Below the pieces are notes generated by a model. The model saw only the letters and a program-made list of their open reading frames with translations, did not search any database and was not told the origin of the DNA. A stretch of DNA of 64,000 nt, from the NCBI GenBank assembly GCA_947447525.1, contig CANFJL010000003.1, positions 1 to 64,000 of the forward strand. Reading direction: 5' to 3'. Shown here piece after piece: positions 55,995 to 63,711 of the stretch. The position numbers were made by a program, and so were the translations under genes. The first letter of the stretch is position 1. Every line of letters begins with the position of its first letter. Source of the stretch: Flavobacteriales bacterium (GTDB lineage Bacteria; Bacteroidota; Bacteroidia; Flavobacteriales_D; Crocinitomicaceae).

Positions 55995-56915
55995 TTATTC
56001 GGTATCGAGTTTATATTTGGTAGTGTTTTCGCAATGCACTATTTGTCCATTTTGGGTTTTTATTTTTATATCTTGATATCCTCTAGAAATAATTAATTCA
56101 TTGAGTCTTACTTTTTCTTGTATTAAATTTCTTGATGTAACTTCAATGATTTCTGGCTCAGAAGTGTTTTTGAATCGAATTTCAATTTTAGAAATATTTT
56201 CACTTCTAAGTAATTTGACAATAATCGCTTCATTCTTGCTTAAAATAGGAATTTTTTCAGAGCATGTTAGGTCACCCAAAGTATCTACAAGATCTTCTAA
56301 TATTTCATTCATTGAAATTCTTATGTGTGATTTGGAGGTAATTTCGTAGTATTCCTTCAAGTAAACATCATTGGTTTCCATTAAAAGGTTACTTTCTTCG
56401 ATTAGTAATACTTTCCCTTGCATGTCTAAAACAATAAAAAATGGTTTTCGTTCTATTAAGATCGACTGTATAGCCATTTCGAAATCATTCATTTTTACCT
56501 TAAAAACAGTATTCCAAACATCCTCATCTTTAATATGTTTCAACATTTCTTCGGTCAACAATTCAGATTCTGTTATTTTTTTAATAAAAAAACTTTTGTC
56601 CTCTGGTTTAACTAATGCTCGAGGATCAGTGAAAAGGTATTCTTTTATTTTTTTAATGATATCTAATGGAACATTGAATTCTCTTAATTTAACTATGATT
56701 TTTACCCAGAAGGCTTCGGTTAAGTTAAAAATTAGCCATGCACCCATTTCTTGTTTCATCGGAAACAATCCTTTTTCAGACCAGTGATTCGCGACTCTTG
56801 GGTCAAGTTTTAATTCACTCCTTTTGAATTTTGTATTTTGAATGAATTCTAATGAGTTCATTTTCATTTCTAGGAATGCATCAAAGACCTTTTTATATTT
56901 ATTTTTCTTCTCCAT
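55995..56915 (-). CDS. MerR-like DNA-binding regulator
   Basis: The 306-residue protein has a MerR-type winged helix near residues 30-95 (LDPRVANHWSEKGLF, FNLTEAFWVKIIVKLREFNVPLDIIKKIKEYL). The remaining 200 residues are a mixed alpha/beta domain of unknown kind. Such proteins are often next to serine recombinases in Bacteroidota mobile regions. It faces the zinc-ribbon gene across a 55-bp gap holding a palindrome that is a good candidate for its own operator. Confidence 0.7.
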   Translation of the reverse strand: MEKKNKYKKVFDAFLEMKMNSLEFIQNTKFKRSELKLDPRVANHWSEKGLFPMKQEMGAWLIFNLTEAFWVKIIVKLREFNVPLDIIKKIKEYLFTDPRALVKPEDKSFFIKKITESELLTEEMLKHIKDEDVWNTVFKVKMNDFEMAIQSILIERKPFFIVLDMQGKVLLIEESNLLMETNDVYLKEYYEITSKSHIRISMNEILEDLVDTLGDLTCSEKIPILSKNEAIIVKLLRSENISKIEIRFKNTSEPEIIEVTSRNLIQEKVRLNELIISRGYQDIKIKTQNGQIVHCENTTKYKLDTE

Positions 56916-56934
56916 GTTGTAAAAGTACTAAATA

Positions 56935-56956
56935 TAATGTAACTTTACATTAATGT
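56935..56956. promoter_or_regulatory. Palindromic operator between the MerR-like and zinc-ribbon genes
   Basis: TAATGTAA (56935-56942) and TTACATTA (56945-56952) form an 18-bp palindrome with a 2-bp centre. A second, overlapping perfect palindrome ACATTAATGT covers 56947-56956. The site lies in the 55-bp gap between divergent genes, where MerR proteins commonly bind. On each strand a near-consensus -7 box (TACTTTTA, TAACTTTA) with final A in place of G overlaps or adjoins it. Confidence 0.55.
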
Positions 56957-56970
56957 TATAAATAAAAATA

Positions 56971-57351
56971 ATGATTTACAAAAAAGGAAAATATTTAAAT
57001 GTTTGCGGATTCTATTTATGTGGAATCGATTTCTATGGACGTGCTAATAAATTATACTGTTCACAGGAGTGCAAACAAGCACATAACAATCGTAAGGCAA
57101 GTAACGTTAGCAAGGCTGCAAAAGGAGAGGATTTAAAAATTAGAAAGGCTATCAGCATACTATTGGACCTATTTAATGCTGACAAGGAGGGTAAATTCAT
57201 AATCAGCACGGTGGATTTGGTTTCTAAGGCATTCCCTTTTGATTTGCCGACAGGCAAGGTTAAGGATGATCGACACAATGAAGTGATGAATAGCATCGGA
57301 TCTTTTTGTTTTTATCAGCAAGATGGAAATTTTATTTTTTACAAAATCTAA
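56971..57351 (+). CDS. Zinc-ribbon-type small protein
   Basis: The 126-residue protein has a Cys cluster at the N-terminus: Cys12, Cys17, Cys30 and Cys34 in VCGFYLCG and GRANKLYCSQECKQAHNN, which looks like a zinc-binding knuckle. The first Cys pair is spaced C-x4-C, wider than the usual C-x2-C. A helical middle and C-terminal domain follow. Similar proteins occur near recombinases in Bacteroidota. DNA or RNA binding is likely but not proven. Confidence 0.65.
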   Translation: MIYKKGKYLNVCGFYLCGIDFYGRANKLYCSQECKQAHNNRKASNVSKAAKGEDLKIRKAISILLDLFNADKEGKFIISTVDLVSKAFPFDLPTGKVKDDRHNEVMNSIGSFCFYQQDGNFIFYKI

Positions 57352-57356
57352 TATAT

Positions 57357-57533
57357 ATGGCACACATTCATTTTAATCACTTGAATGCTTCAGCGTTCAA
57401 TAGTTTCGTTCCAGAGGCAACGACACTTGCAAGTAACAAGGTCATTAATGATATTTTATTATTTGGAGGTATTGCTTTAATTGTTTGGGGAGTTTATAAA
57501 TTTTCCGAATTAAACAAAGTCAATGAAAAGTAG
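57357..57533 (+). CDS. Small single-helix membrane protein (58 aa)
   Basis: A 58-residue ORF starting MAHIHFNHLNASAF, with one membrane helix at about residues 31-48 (DILLFGGIALIVWGVYKF) and a short charged tail. It starts five bases behind the zinc-ribbon gene and is probably co-transcribed. It is not recognised. An open frame extends further upstream into the zinc-ribbon gene, but the ATG at 57357 fits best. Confidence 0.55.
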   Translation: MAHIHFNHLNASAFNSFVPEATTLASNKVINDILLFGGIALIVWGVYKFSELNKVNEK

Positions 57534-57590
57534 TGGAAGATTAAAGCTTTAGAAAATTAATATAAGGTAATTTTACAAAGGGGAAGATGA

Positions 57591-57621
57591 AAATAATAAG
57601 GAACTTGCTTCCTTATTATTT
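57591..57621. repeat. Perfect 13-bp inverted repeat
   Basis: AAATAATAAGGAA (57591-57603) and its exact complement (57609-57621) flank a 5-base loop. It lies 58 bases behind the small membrane protein gene. It may end that transcript, since the stem's own T-rich arm provides T's, although no separate T run follows. Confidence 0.6.
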
Positions 57622-57645
57622 CGTCAACAATCTTGCAAATACATA

Positions 57646-57778
57646 TAAACACCCATAGAAATCAGTATAAACACTTATGTCTTGAAATAATTTCTGTTAG
57701 TAGTTTTGGTTGCTTTCTATTTTTGGCTGTAAATAGTGTGGGTGTTTACACCTAATGCACTAAGGATAAACACCTAAT
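57646..57778 (+). promoter_or_regulatory. TAAACACY box array before the signalling operon
   Basis: TAAACACC (57646-57653) and TAAACACT (57668-57675) are 22 bp apart. TTTACACC (57745-57752) and TAAACACC (57767-57774) are again 22 bp apart and both continue into TAAT. The third box is part of the palindrome GGTGTTTACACC (57741-57752). A 22-bp period places sites on one face of DNA, as for a dimeric activator. The rest of the 371-bp gap holds the hairpin at 57591 and a possible promoter at 57859. Confidence 0.55.
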
Positions 57779-57858
57779 TTTGAATGCTAAGAAATTGCTA
57801 TTCAAAAAGTTAATTTTTGCTTGATTTTTCTTAATGTATCTTGTATGAGATGCCTAAC

Positions 57859-57866
57859 TAAATTTG
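57859..57866 (+). promoter_or_regulatory. -7 element of the signalling operon
   Basis: TAAATTTG, an exact TAnnTTTG match, ends 38 bases before the ATG at 57905. A weaker alternative, TATCTTGT at 57837-57844, has a TTG 17 bases upstream. Both are downstream of the TAAACACY boxes, in the place expected for activation. Confidence 0.45.
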
Positions 57867-57904
57867 GGAAACAAACATTTTATTAACTTTAAAAAAACAA
57901 AATT

Positions 57905-58201
57905 ATGGCAGGTTCAATTATTTCTTTAGCGGATGGATCAAAAATGACCGCTGACTTTCGAAAAAAGTTTCCAAATGAATCAAAAGCGGTTTATTACTCT
58001 TCAAATGTATTTACAGAGCTCTTGTCTCAAGAAGGTTGTGTAGGTATAAGAATGTACAATGCTTTGAATGAGGATGATAAATTGACTAATGTTTTAGTTG
58101 GTGTAGATGAGGATGGAAATGATTTAATTCATGGTAAAGTATACAATAAAGCTGTGATATGTCCAGACTATTGTTCCAAGGGTAACCCATTAAACTCATA
58201 G
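57905..58201 (+). CDS. Conserved small protein of signalling operon
   Basis: The 98-residue protein starts MAGSIISLADGSKMTADFRK and has a central GCVGIRMYNALNEDD and VLVGVDEDGNDLI pattern found in other small Bacteroidota proteins of unknown role. The C-terminus has a Cys pair (CPDYCS). There is no signal peptide. Its TAG stop overlaps the GTG start of the 7-TM gene, so it is translated together with the signalling proteins. It could be a sensor input or an adaptor; this is a guess. Confidence 0.7.
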   Translation: MAGSIISLADGSKMTADFRKKFPNESKAVYYSSNVFTELLSQEGCVGIRMYNALNEDDKLTNVLVGVDEDGNDLIHGKVYNKAVICPDYCSKGNPLNS

Positions 58202-58806
58202 TGACAGTAGATGTTTCAGTAATACTTTTTCAATTATTGGCAGGATTCCTGCCAATAATTTTATTTTTTAGAAATTTTACGACTCATTACTTCGAAGTTT
58301 TAATTCTTTTGCTATCTTCTTTTATTTCAACTTGCATTGGGTTATATGCATTCTTATTCGTCATTAATAACCAAGCGATATTCAATTATTATTTAATCAT
58401 TGAGGTTACTTGTTTGAGTATTTTTTTCTACAGATTCACAAAAACGAAGTATGCTTTTATTTTTTTAATCATTTACCTAATCTTTTTTTCTATTTGGTTA
58501 AATGAATATCTTTATAATGATGTACTTTTCTTTTGCGCTAAATTTTCATCGGTAATCTATATTTTTTACTGCATATTTTATTTTGTTCAATCTTTAAAGA
58601 CCAATGAAGTTGATCATAATTCTAGCTTTAAACAATCGTTTTGTGCAGCAATTCTTTTTTACAATTGTTCAGCATTTTTTTTAATCTATTATCTTATGGA
58701 GTCTACTAAATTAAACCTTTGGTACGTCCATAACTTCATTGAAGGTTCATCAAAATTACTAATTGCTTACGCACTGTGGAAACTACCGAAAACAGCTCAT
58801 TCATAG
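58201..58806 (+). CDS. Seven-helix membrane protein next to a histidine kinase
   Basis: The 201-residue protein starts at a GTG that overlaps the previous stop codon. It has about seven hydrophobic helices (around 8-22, 30-52, 60-77, 83-99, 105-127, 142-163 and 172-193) and short loops. No known domain is recognised. Its end overlaps the histidine kinase gene by 31 bases. I infer that it is the membrane sensor or receptor half of the signalling system, split from the kinase. Confidence 0.65.
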   Translation: MTVDVSVILFQLLAGFLPIILFFRNFTTHYFEVLILLLSSFISTCIGLYAFLFVINNQAIFNYYLIIEVTCLSIFFYRFTKTKYAFIFLIIYLIFFSIWLNEYLYNDVLFFCAKFSSVIYIFYCIFYFVQSLKTNEVDHNSSFKQSFCAAILFYNCSAFFLIYYLMESTKLNLWYVHNFIEGSSKLLIAYALWKLPKTAHS

Positions 58807-59594
58807 GATTAATTTTTGCCTTTTCAGGATTCTTCGCTTTTATCTCGATTGCGTTTTATTTGCTATTCCTCGCATTCAAAAAACGAATTGAACGCGAACA
58901 GGAAGCATTGCGGACGGCAGAAATCAATTTTGAACGTCAGATTAGTGAAGCAACTATTCAAGCAGAACAGCAAGAACGGGTTCAAATAGCCATGGATTTA
59001 CATGATGAAATAGGAGCGCTCGTAACAGTATTGAAAATAAACATTCTCAACGCTCAAAATCGATTGGATCAACCTGAACGCTTGTTTGGACTTCTCAATG
59101 AAACATCTGAACTAATTGAAAAAACAGCTGATACGATTCGTCGTATTTCCAATCGTATTTCACCACCGACTTTAGTCAAAATGGGGTTAGACACCACACT
59201 GAATGAATTAGTTAAAACTATTCAATCCACGGGAAAAATGACGATCAATTACCAAAGCAATTTGAATGGTATCCGTTATCGCTTAGATGCAGAATTGAAC
59301 ATGTACCGCATTATTATCGAAATGATTAATAATGTCTTGAAGCATAGCCATACAGATTTTTTAGATCTTGAAATAATTCGTTCTAATGATCAGCTAAACA
59401 TAAGCTTTAACTATGTTGGACTGGGACTAAATAACGCGCAAGTGCAACTCCTCTTGCGACAAGAAAAAGGAAGTGGATTGAAAAGTATTCAATCAAGAAT
59501 CAATAACTTTCGCGGAAGTATTAGTTATCGAGTTGATGAAAAAGGAAAGGCTGAAATTTTGATTAATATACCTACAGATGAAATCAGAAATTAA
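58776..59594 (+). CDS. Sensor histidine kinase (HisKA_3 type)
   Basis: The 272-residue protein starts at GTG and has one membrane helix (about 10-34), a coiled linker, a HisKA_3 domain with phospho-acceptor His76 in MDLHDEIGALV, and a HATPase domain with an N-box (IIEMINNVLKHSH, about 180-192) and G2 box (KGSGLKSIQSR, 231-241). In the G1 box the usual D-x-G-x-G reads Y213-V-G-L-G217, so the Asp that binds adenine is replaced by Tyr. It overlaps both neighbours (31 and 17 bases). Confidence 0.88.
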   Translation: METTENSSFIGLIFAFSGFFAFISIAFYLLFLAFKKRIEREQEALRTAEINFERQISEATIQAEQQERVQIAMDLHDEIGALVTVLKINILNAQNRLDQPERLFGLLNETSELIEKTADTIRRISNRISPPTLVKMGLDTTLNELVKTIQSTGKMTINYQSNLNGIRYRLDAELNMYRIIIEMINNVLKHSHTDFLDLEIIRSNDQLNISFNYVGLGLNNAQVQLLLRQEKGSGLKSIQSRINNFRGSISYRVDEKGKAEILINIPTDEIRN

Positions 59595-60246
59595 TGTAAT
59601 CATAGTCGATGATCAAAAGCTCATGCGACAAGGAATTATTAAAATGGTTGAAGATCACTCGCACATTAACGTGGTACACGAAGCTTCAGACGGAATAGAA
59701 ATAATCAATTGGTTGAAAGAAAACAAGAATAAAATTCGTGTGGATGTCATCCTTATGGATATGCAAATGCCAAATATGGACGGATGGGAAGCCATTGAAT
59801 TGATTACACGCAAATACAAAAGTTTAAAAATCATTGGACTCAGTTCCTATGATAATGAAGCATTTGTGGATCGACTCATGAAAAGCGGGGGGAGAGGCTA
59901 CCTATTAAAGGTTCAAGAAATCAATGAAATAGTTGCGGCGATTGAACAAGTTATGGAAGTTGGTTACTATCTCAGCGAAAGAGTACCACTTTCAAAAATT
60001 CAAGAATTCCTTAATAAAAGTGTTATTTTTCCTTCCTTTAACACGTCTATTCTTTCAGATCAGGAAGTAAGAGTTGTTCAACTTATATGTCAAGAGAAAA
60101 CCAGCCAAGAAATAGCTGATGCTTTATTCATATCTCGAAAAACAGTCGAAACGCACCGTGAACGTATTATGGCAAAAATTGAAGCGAAAAACATGGTTGG
60201 AATTGCCATGTATGCAGTGAAACATCAATTGGTTAAATTTCAATAG
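59578..60246 (+). CDS. LuxR/NarL-type response regulator
   Basis: The 222-residue protein has a receiver domain (about 1-125) with VDD near residue 10, phospho-acceptor Asp61 in ILMDMQMPNMDG, LSSYD and LLK with the conserved Lys. A LuxR-type helix-turn-helix follows at about 155-215 (LSDQEVRVVQLICQEKTSQEIADALFISRKTVETHRERIMAKI). It is the partner of the preceding kinase. The repeated TAAACACY boxes before 57905 and 60623 are candidate binding sites. Confidence 0.92.
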   Translation: MKSEINVIIVDDQKLMRQGIIKMVEDHSHINVVHEASDGIEIINWLKENKNKIRVDVILMDMQMPNMDGWEAIELITRKYKSLKIIGLSSYDNEAFVDRLMKSGGRGYLLKVQEINEIVAAIEQVMEVGYYLSERVPLSKIQEFLNKSVIFPSFNTSILSDQEVRVVQLICQEKTSQEIADALFISRKTVETHRERIMAKIEAKNMVGIAMYAVKHQLVKFQ

Positions 60247-60248
60247 CG

Positions 60249-60266
60249 ATCATTTTTCTAAATGAT
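60249..60266 (+). terminator. Weak hairpin behind the response regulator
   Basis: ATCATTT (60249-60255) pairs with AAATGAT (60260-60266) around TTCT, three bases behind the response regulator stop. It is AT-rich and lacks a clear T run, so terminator activity is uncertain. Confidence 0.35.
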
Positions 60267-60363
60267 TATAATCAAAAAACGCATTTTCATCGACAATTCA
60301 GCATCTTCAAAACCAATATTTTAATCTTAAATCTGTGAAATCAGACCAATAAACATGGGGTAA

Positions 60364-60425
60364 AAAACACCATTTCTATAGGTGTAAACACTTAAATGTA
60401 CATAACAGTACATTTCGTAAACATC
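60364..60425 (+). promoter_or_regulatory. Second TAAACACY box cluster, before the surface-protein operon
   Basis: AAAACACC (60364-60371) and TAAACACT (60385-60392) are 21 bp apart, and TAAACATC lies at 60418-60425. The second is part of GTGTAAACAC, the same palindrome type as GTGTTTACAC at 57742. Between the boxes is AAATGTAC-N6-GTACATTT (60394-60415), a perfect 8-bp-arm inverted repeat. The rest of the 376-bp gap (60247-60622) holds nothing else I can support. Confidence 0.5.
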
Positions 60426-60622
60426 AGTAAAACAAACGGATAAAACTATTTGTGTATAATTTAACACTTTTAGTTACAAAAAAATCATCGCCCCAATTTC
60501 CTAACTTTCGATTGTGTTGTTTCAACCATATTTTTGAAGAGTTCAATAGGTATTTTGTTTGATCAAATTTATAGCGAATACCCAGTTGCTCACATTCATT
60601 AAGGGTCAATAAATGTTTCAAA

Positions 60623-62980
60623 TTGAATCGATTTTTTATCATGCTAATAATTGTTTTTTTATTTACTGAGAATTCAATCGGTCAAGTGATGCATTTGCCC
60701 GTATCGCGAGACTCCGTTCAAAATACTGATACATTCTTGGTTTCACTTGATCTGAAGAAATATATGAATGATTTTCAGGTTCCAAATGTTCGTCTTCCGT
60801 TTGATTTAAAATCAAAGCACCCTGAAAATTTACCTTCAAAGGATAGTTTATTACAGTGGCAACAATTCATAACGGCTATTGACGGAAAAGTAAACATGGG
60901 ATATGATATTGGGCAATTACCGAATTATGTTGCTCCCAATGTTGTACGTCCAATGCAAGTATTTCATACGGAAGCATCTTTGAATTCCACTTTATTGTTT
61001 TTACCAATTAAACTATCCTGGAGATATGCAACTATTAAAAGTCCAATTGGGGTCAACAATTATTTTAGACTTTCCATGGATGTGGATCGATTCAAGGAAT
61101 TATCGAAATTGAATCAGGCAGAGGTTAAAGATCAAATAGACCAACAATTGGATGTTTTATCTAAAAAGCAGGGAGAGTTAAATGGAAAACTTGGGTATTC
61201 AGAACTGTTACGAGACCAAATGCACTTACAACTTCAAAAAGCACTTCAAGCGCAAGAGGCAAAACTGAAGGAAATAGCAGAGGAAAAAGCAAAGGCTGAG
61301 TATCTAAAAATGGATTCACTACTAAGAGATTCCATAAACAAGGTGGAACCTTCAAAACGTGATAGTTTAATGAATTCTTGCAACGAAAAACATAATCAAG
61401 CACTTGCGGCACAGCAGAAATTGGATTCCTTGGAAGCTCAATTTGAATTACGTGAAAAGCAAATTGAACAACTTCGACAAAAAGCTGATACGATTCAATT
61501 TTATGAATCAAAACTTTCAGACATGAAAAATCAATTGGATTCGATTGAATTAAATGTCTTAGATCAAAAGGAACAATGGATGACCTTGGCAAAAGGTATT
61601 TCAGCGAAACAACTTCAAAGTTTGGGGTTGGTTAAAAAATTAGATATCGGACTGACTTACCCAAAAACGAGTGCACTTTCGAAAAATGCCATTCCCGTGA
61701 AAGGCATCGACATGGAAATACAAAAAGGTCATTGGCTATATGCATTGACTGCTGGAGTAACTATGAATAATTTGATGGTCACCAATAATACCTTGCAAAA
61801 TACCTTGCAGAACACTTCGAATTTATTTAATCAATTTGATTTTCAATCCATAAAAGATAAGCGGATCATCGTGATGGCTAAAACGGGATATGGAGATAAG
61901 GAACAAACCCACGCTTATGTTGGTATTCGTTATACAAACAAAGCTATTTCCACAGGCTTTTATCAAGTGGATAGTTCTTCAAAAGTTAACTCAGCCGTTG
62001 GCATTGAATTGGATTTGCGTTGGGTGCCTAGTTTCACAAGAGGTACTGCTGTTGATTTGGTATATGGAAAAACATCCTTGGCACAGCAATCAACTGACAC
62101 CATTAGTATTTACCCCTTGAAAAGTTTGTTTTCAGCAGATCGAACCCACACTGGATTATTTAGGATAAATCAACAGGTTAATCGCTTTCATTCTACGTTT
62201 ACGGCAAGTTTTCGTTTCCTGGATGCAAAGGCTGATATGGCAAGTATGGGAGTGTTGCAACCAAATAACTTACGTGTAGAATTGCAATCAAAACATAAAA
62301 TCACATCTGGAACACAGATTGGATTTACTTATCGTACAGATCAAAATAATGTCAATCGAATGCTCGATACAACGAAACAAGTGGACATGTATGGATTCAA
62401 TGCAAATACAGTACTAATGGACAAAATACAATTGAGTAGTCAAATAAGTTATTTGAATCAACGATACAGACAGCCTCTTGTATTCAATCAAGCTATGAAT
62501 TACATGGCCGTAATTTCAGCAAACGGAAATTATGCTGTTTTAGGTTTGAAGCAAAATACAGGTATTCAAGCAGATTTCTATAAAATCACCTCGAAATTGG
62601 GATTAACCAACTTAACACATGTGGCTATTGACCAACAAACCAAGTTTTACTCTGGTAAAAACACGTTTACATTAGCTTATTTTGAGAGTAAGATGCCTGG
62701 TGTTTTAGAAAATTCTCAAACATGGTTGGTTCAGGATGCCGCTCAAATCAAATTCAATCGAATGGACTTTTCAGCCGGTATGAAAGTGGCAAAAAGTACG
62801 ATATATGGGAAGCAAATTGGAGGATTTGTTGGAATTCTTTTTCAATGGACAAAACAATTAAGCTTAATGACCAGAATGGAAAAATTAATCCTAGGTGATT
62901 TTTATAATTCATATGATCCAATTCGGTTTGCTCAGTTCCCCTTCTACATTCAAACAAGTATCAATTATCAATTCAAATAA
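60623..62980 (+). CDS. Outer-membrane barrel protein with coiled-coil insert
   Basis: The 785-residue protein has a signal peptide (ending NSIGQ; a second ATG at 60641 is also possible), a strand-rich domain to about residue 150, a long coiled coil (about 160-335, rich in Lys, Glu, Gln and Leu), and a C-terminal half of repeated amphipathic strands ending in QTSINYQFK, as in an outer-membrane barrel. No known family is recognised. It is the first gene of a tightly packed operon behind the signalling genes. Confidence 0.7.
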   Translation: MNRFFIMLIIVFLFTENSIGQVMHLPVSRDSVQNTDTFLVSLDLKKYMNDFQVPNVRLPFDLKSKHPENLPSKDSLLQWQQFITAIDGKVNMGYDIGQLPNYVAPNVVRPMQVFHTEASLNSTLLFLPIKLSWRYATIKSPIGVNNYFRLSMDVDRFKELSKLNQAEVKDQIDQQLDVLSKKQGELNGKLGYSELLRDQMHLQLQKALQAQEAKLKEIAEEKAKAEYLKMDSLLRDSINKVEPSKRDSLMNSCNEKHNQALAAQQKLDSLEAQFELREKQIEQLRQKADTIQFYESKLSDMKNQLDSIELNVLDQKEQWMTLAKGISAKQLQSLGLVKKLDIGLTYPKTSALSKNAIPVKGIDMEIQKGHWLYALTAGVTMNNLMVTNNTLQNTLQNTSNLFNQFDFQSIKDKRIIVMAKTGYGDKEQTHAYVGIRYTNKAISTGFYQVDSSSKVNSAVGIELDLRWVPSFTRGTAVDLVYGKTSLAQQSTDTISIYPLKSLFSADRTHTGLFRINQQVNRFHSTFTASFRFLDAKADMASMGVLQPNNLRVELQSKHKITSGTQIGFTYRTDQNNVNRMLDTTKQVDMYGFNANTVLMDKIQLSSQISYLNQRYRQPLVFNQAMNYMAVISANGNYAVLGLKQNTGIQADFYKITSKLGLTNLTHVAIDQQTKFYSGKNTFTLAYFESKMPGVLENSQTWLVQDAAQIKFNRMDFSAGMKVAKSTIYGKQIGGFVGILFQWTKQLSLMTRMEKLILGDFYNSYDPIRFAQFPFYIQTSINYQFK

Positions 62981-62981
62981 G

Positions 62982-63710
62982 ATGAAGTATCTTTTGTTTT
63001 TTATATCATATTTTATTGTTAACCATGGGTTTTCGCAGGAAAGTATCTTACTAAATACTCCTTTTGATGTTGACACAATCTATACCCATCATCCTTTGTT
63101 AACATGGTCGATATGGGGAAGTCTACCTATAAACAACGAACGTGAGTTTTATCAAATAACAATTGTCGAATTACAGAATAACCAAGACGCGGCTTCAGGC
63201 GTGATGGTAAATACGCCCTTACTTCATCTTGATCATCTGTCCCAGAATCAGTTGTTTTATCCCTATGATGCACCTGAATTACAAGATGGTAAGCGATATG
63301 GCTGGCAACTTCAAAAAATCATGAATAATACAGTTGTCTGTTCTTCTGAGGCATGGGAATTTATTTTAGGTATTCCTCCAGTGATAACCCCGATATATTA
63401 CCGAATGAAATTGGTGCAAGATGGAGTGCAATGCCTCGCTCAAGGAGGTAAATTTTACTTTGAATTTGCGGAGGCATACAATTCTGAGGAATTGAAATAT
63501 ACTTTGTTAGATGCGGAGAATAAGGTGGTGAATGCACAAGTTAAGTTCAATCAAGAAACGGGAGCGCTTGCGCAACAAATGAATGTAAAGCGAACAGGAT
63601 ACAATCAATACGAATTGAATTTTGGAACGGGTATTCTTATTGGTGCCTATAAACTTATCGTTTGGGACACAAAGAAAAGAAAATTTGAATTAAGTTTTTT
63701 AGTTAACTAA
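62982..63710 (+). CDS. Secreted protein with fibronectin III-like pattern
   Basis: The 242-residue protein starts at an ATG one base behind the barrel gene's stop, and has a signal peptide (ending HGFSQ). The first half has HPLLTWSIWGS, FYQITIVELQNNQ, YPYDAPELQDGKRYGWQLQKI, a pattern seen in FN3-like modules of Bacteroidota surface proteins. The second half is strand-rich. A longer frame begins at 62895 inside the previous gene and is not used. Function unknown. Confidence 0.7.
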   Translation: MKYLLFFISYFIVNHGFSQESILLNTPFDVDTIYTHHPLLTWSIWGSLPINNEREFYQITIVELQNNQDAASGVMVNTPLLHLDHLSQNQLFYPYDAPELQDGKRYGWQLQKIMNNTVVCSSEAWEFILGIPPVITPIYYRMKLVQDGVQCLAQGGKFYFEFAEAYNSEELKYTLLDAENKVVNAQVKFNQETGALAQQMNVKRTGYNQYELNFGTGILIGAYKLIVWDTKKRKFELSFLVN

Positions 63711-63711
63711 G

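Noticed and set aside
60424-60642. A 72-residue minus-strand open frame opposite the start of the 60623 gene
   Set aside because: It overlaps the start of a better-supported gene, covers its likely promoter and leader, and shows no recognisable motif or operon partner.
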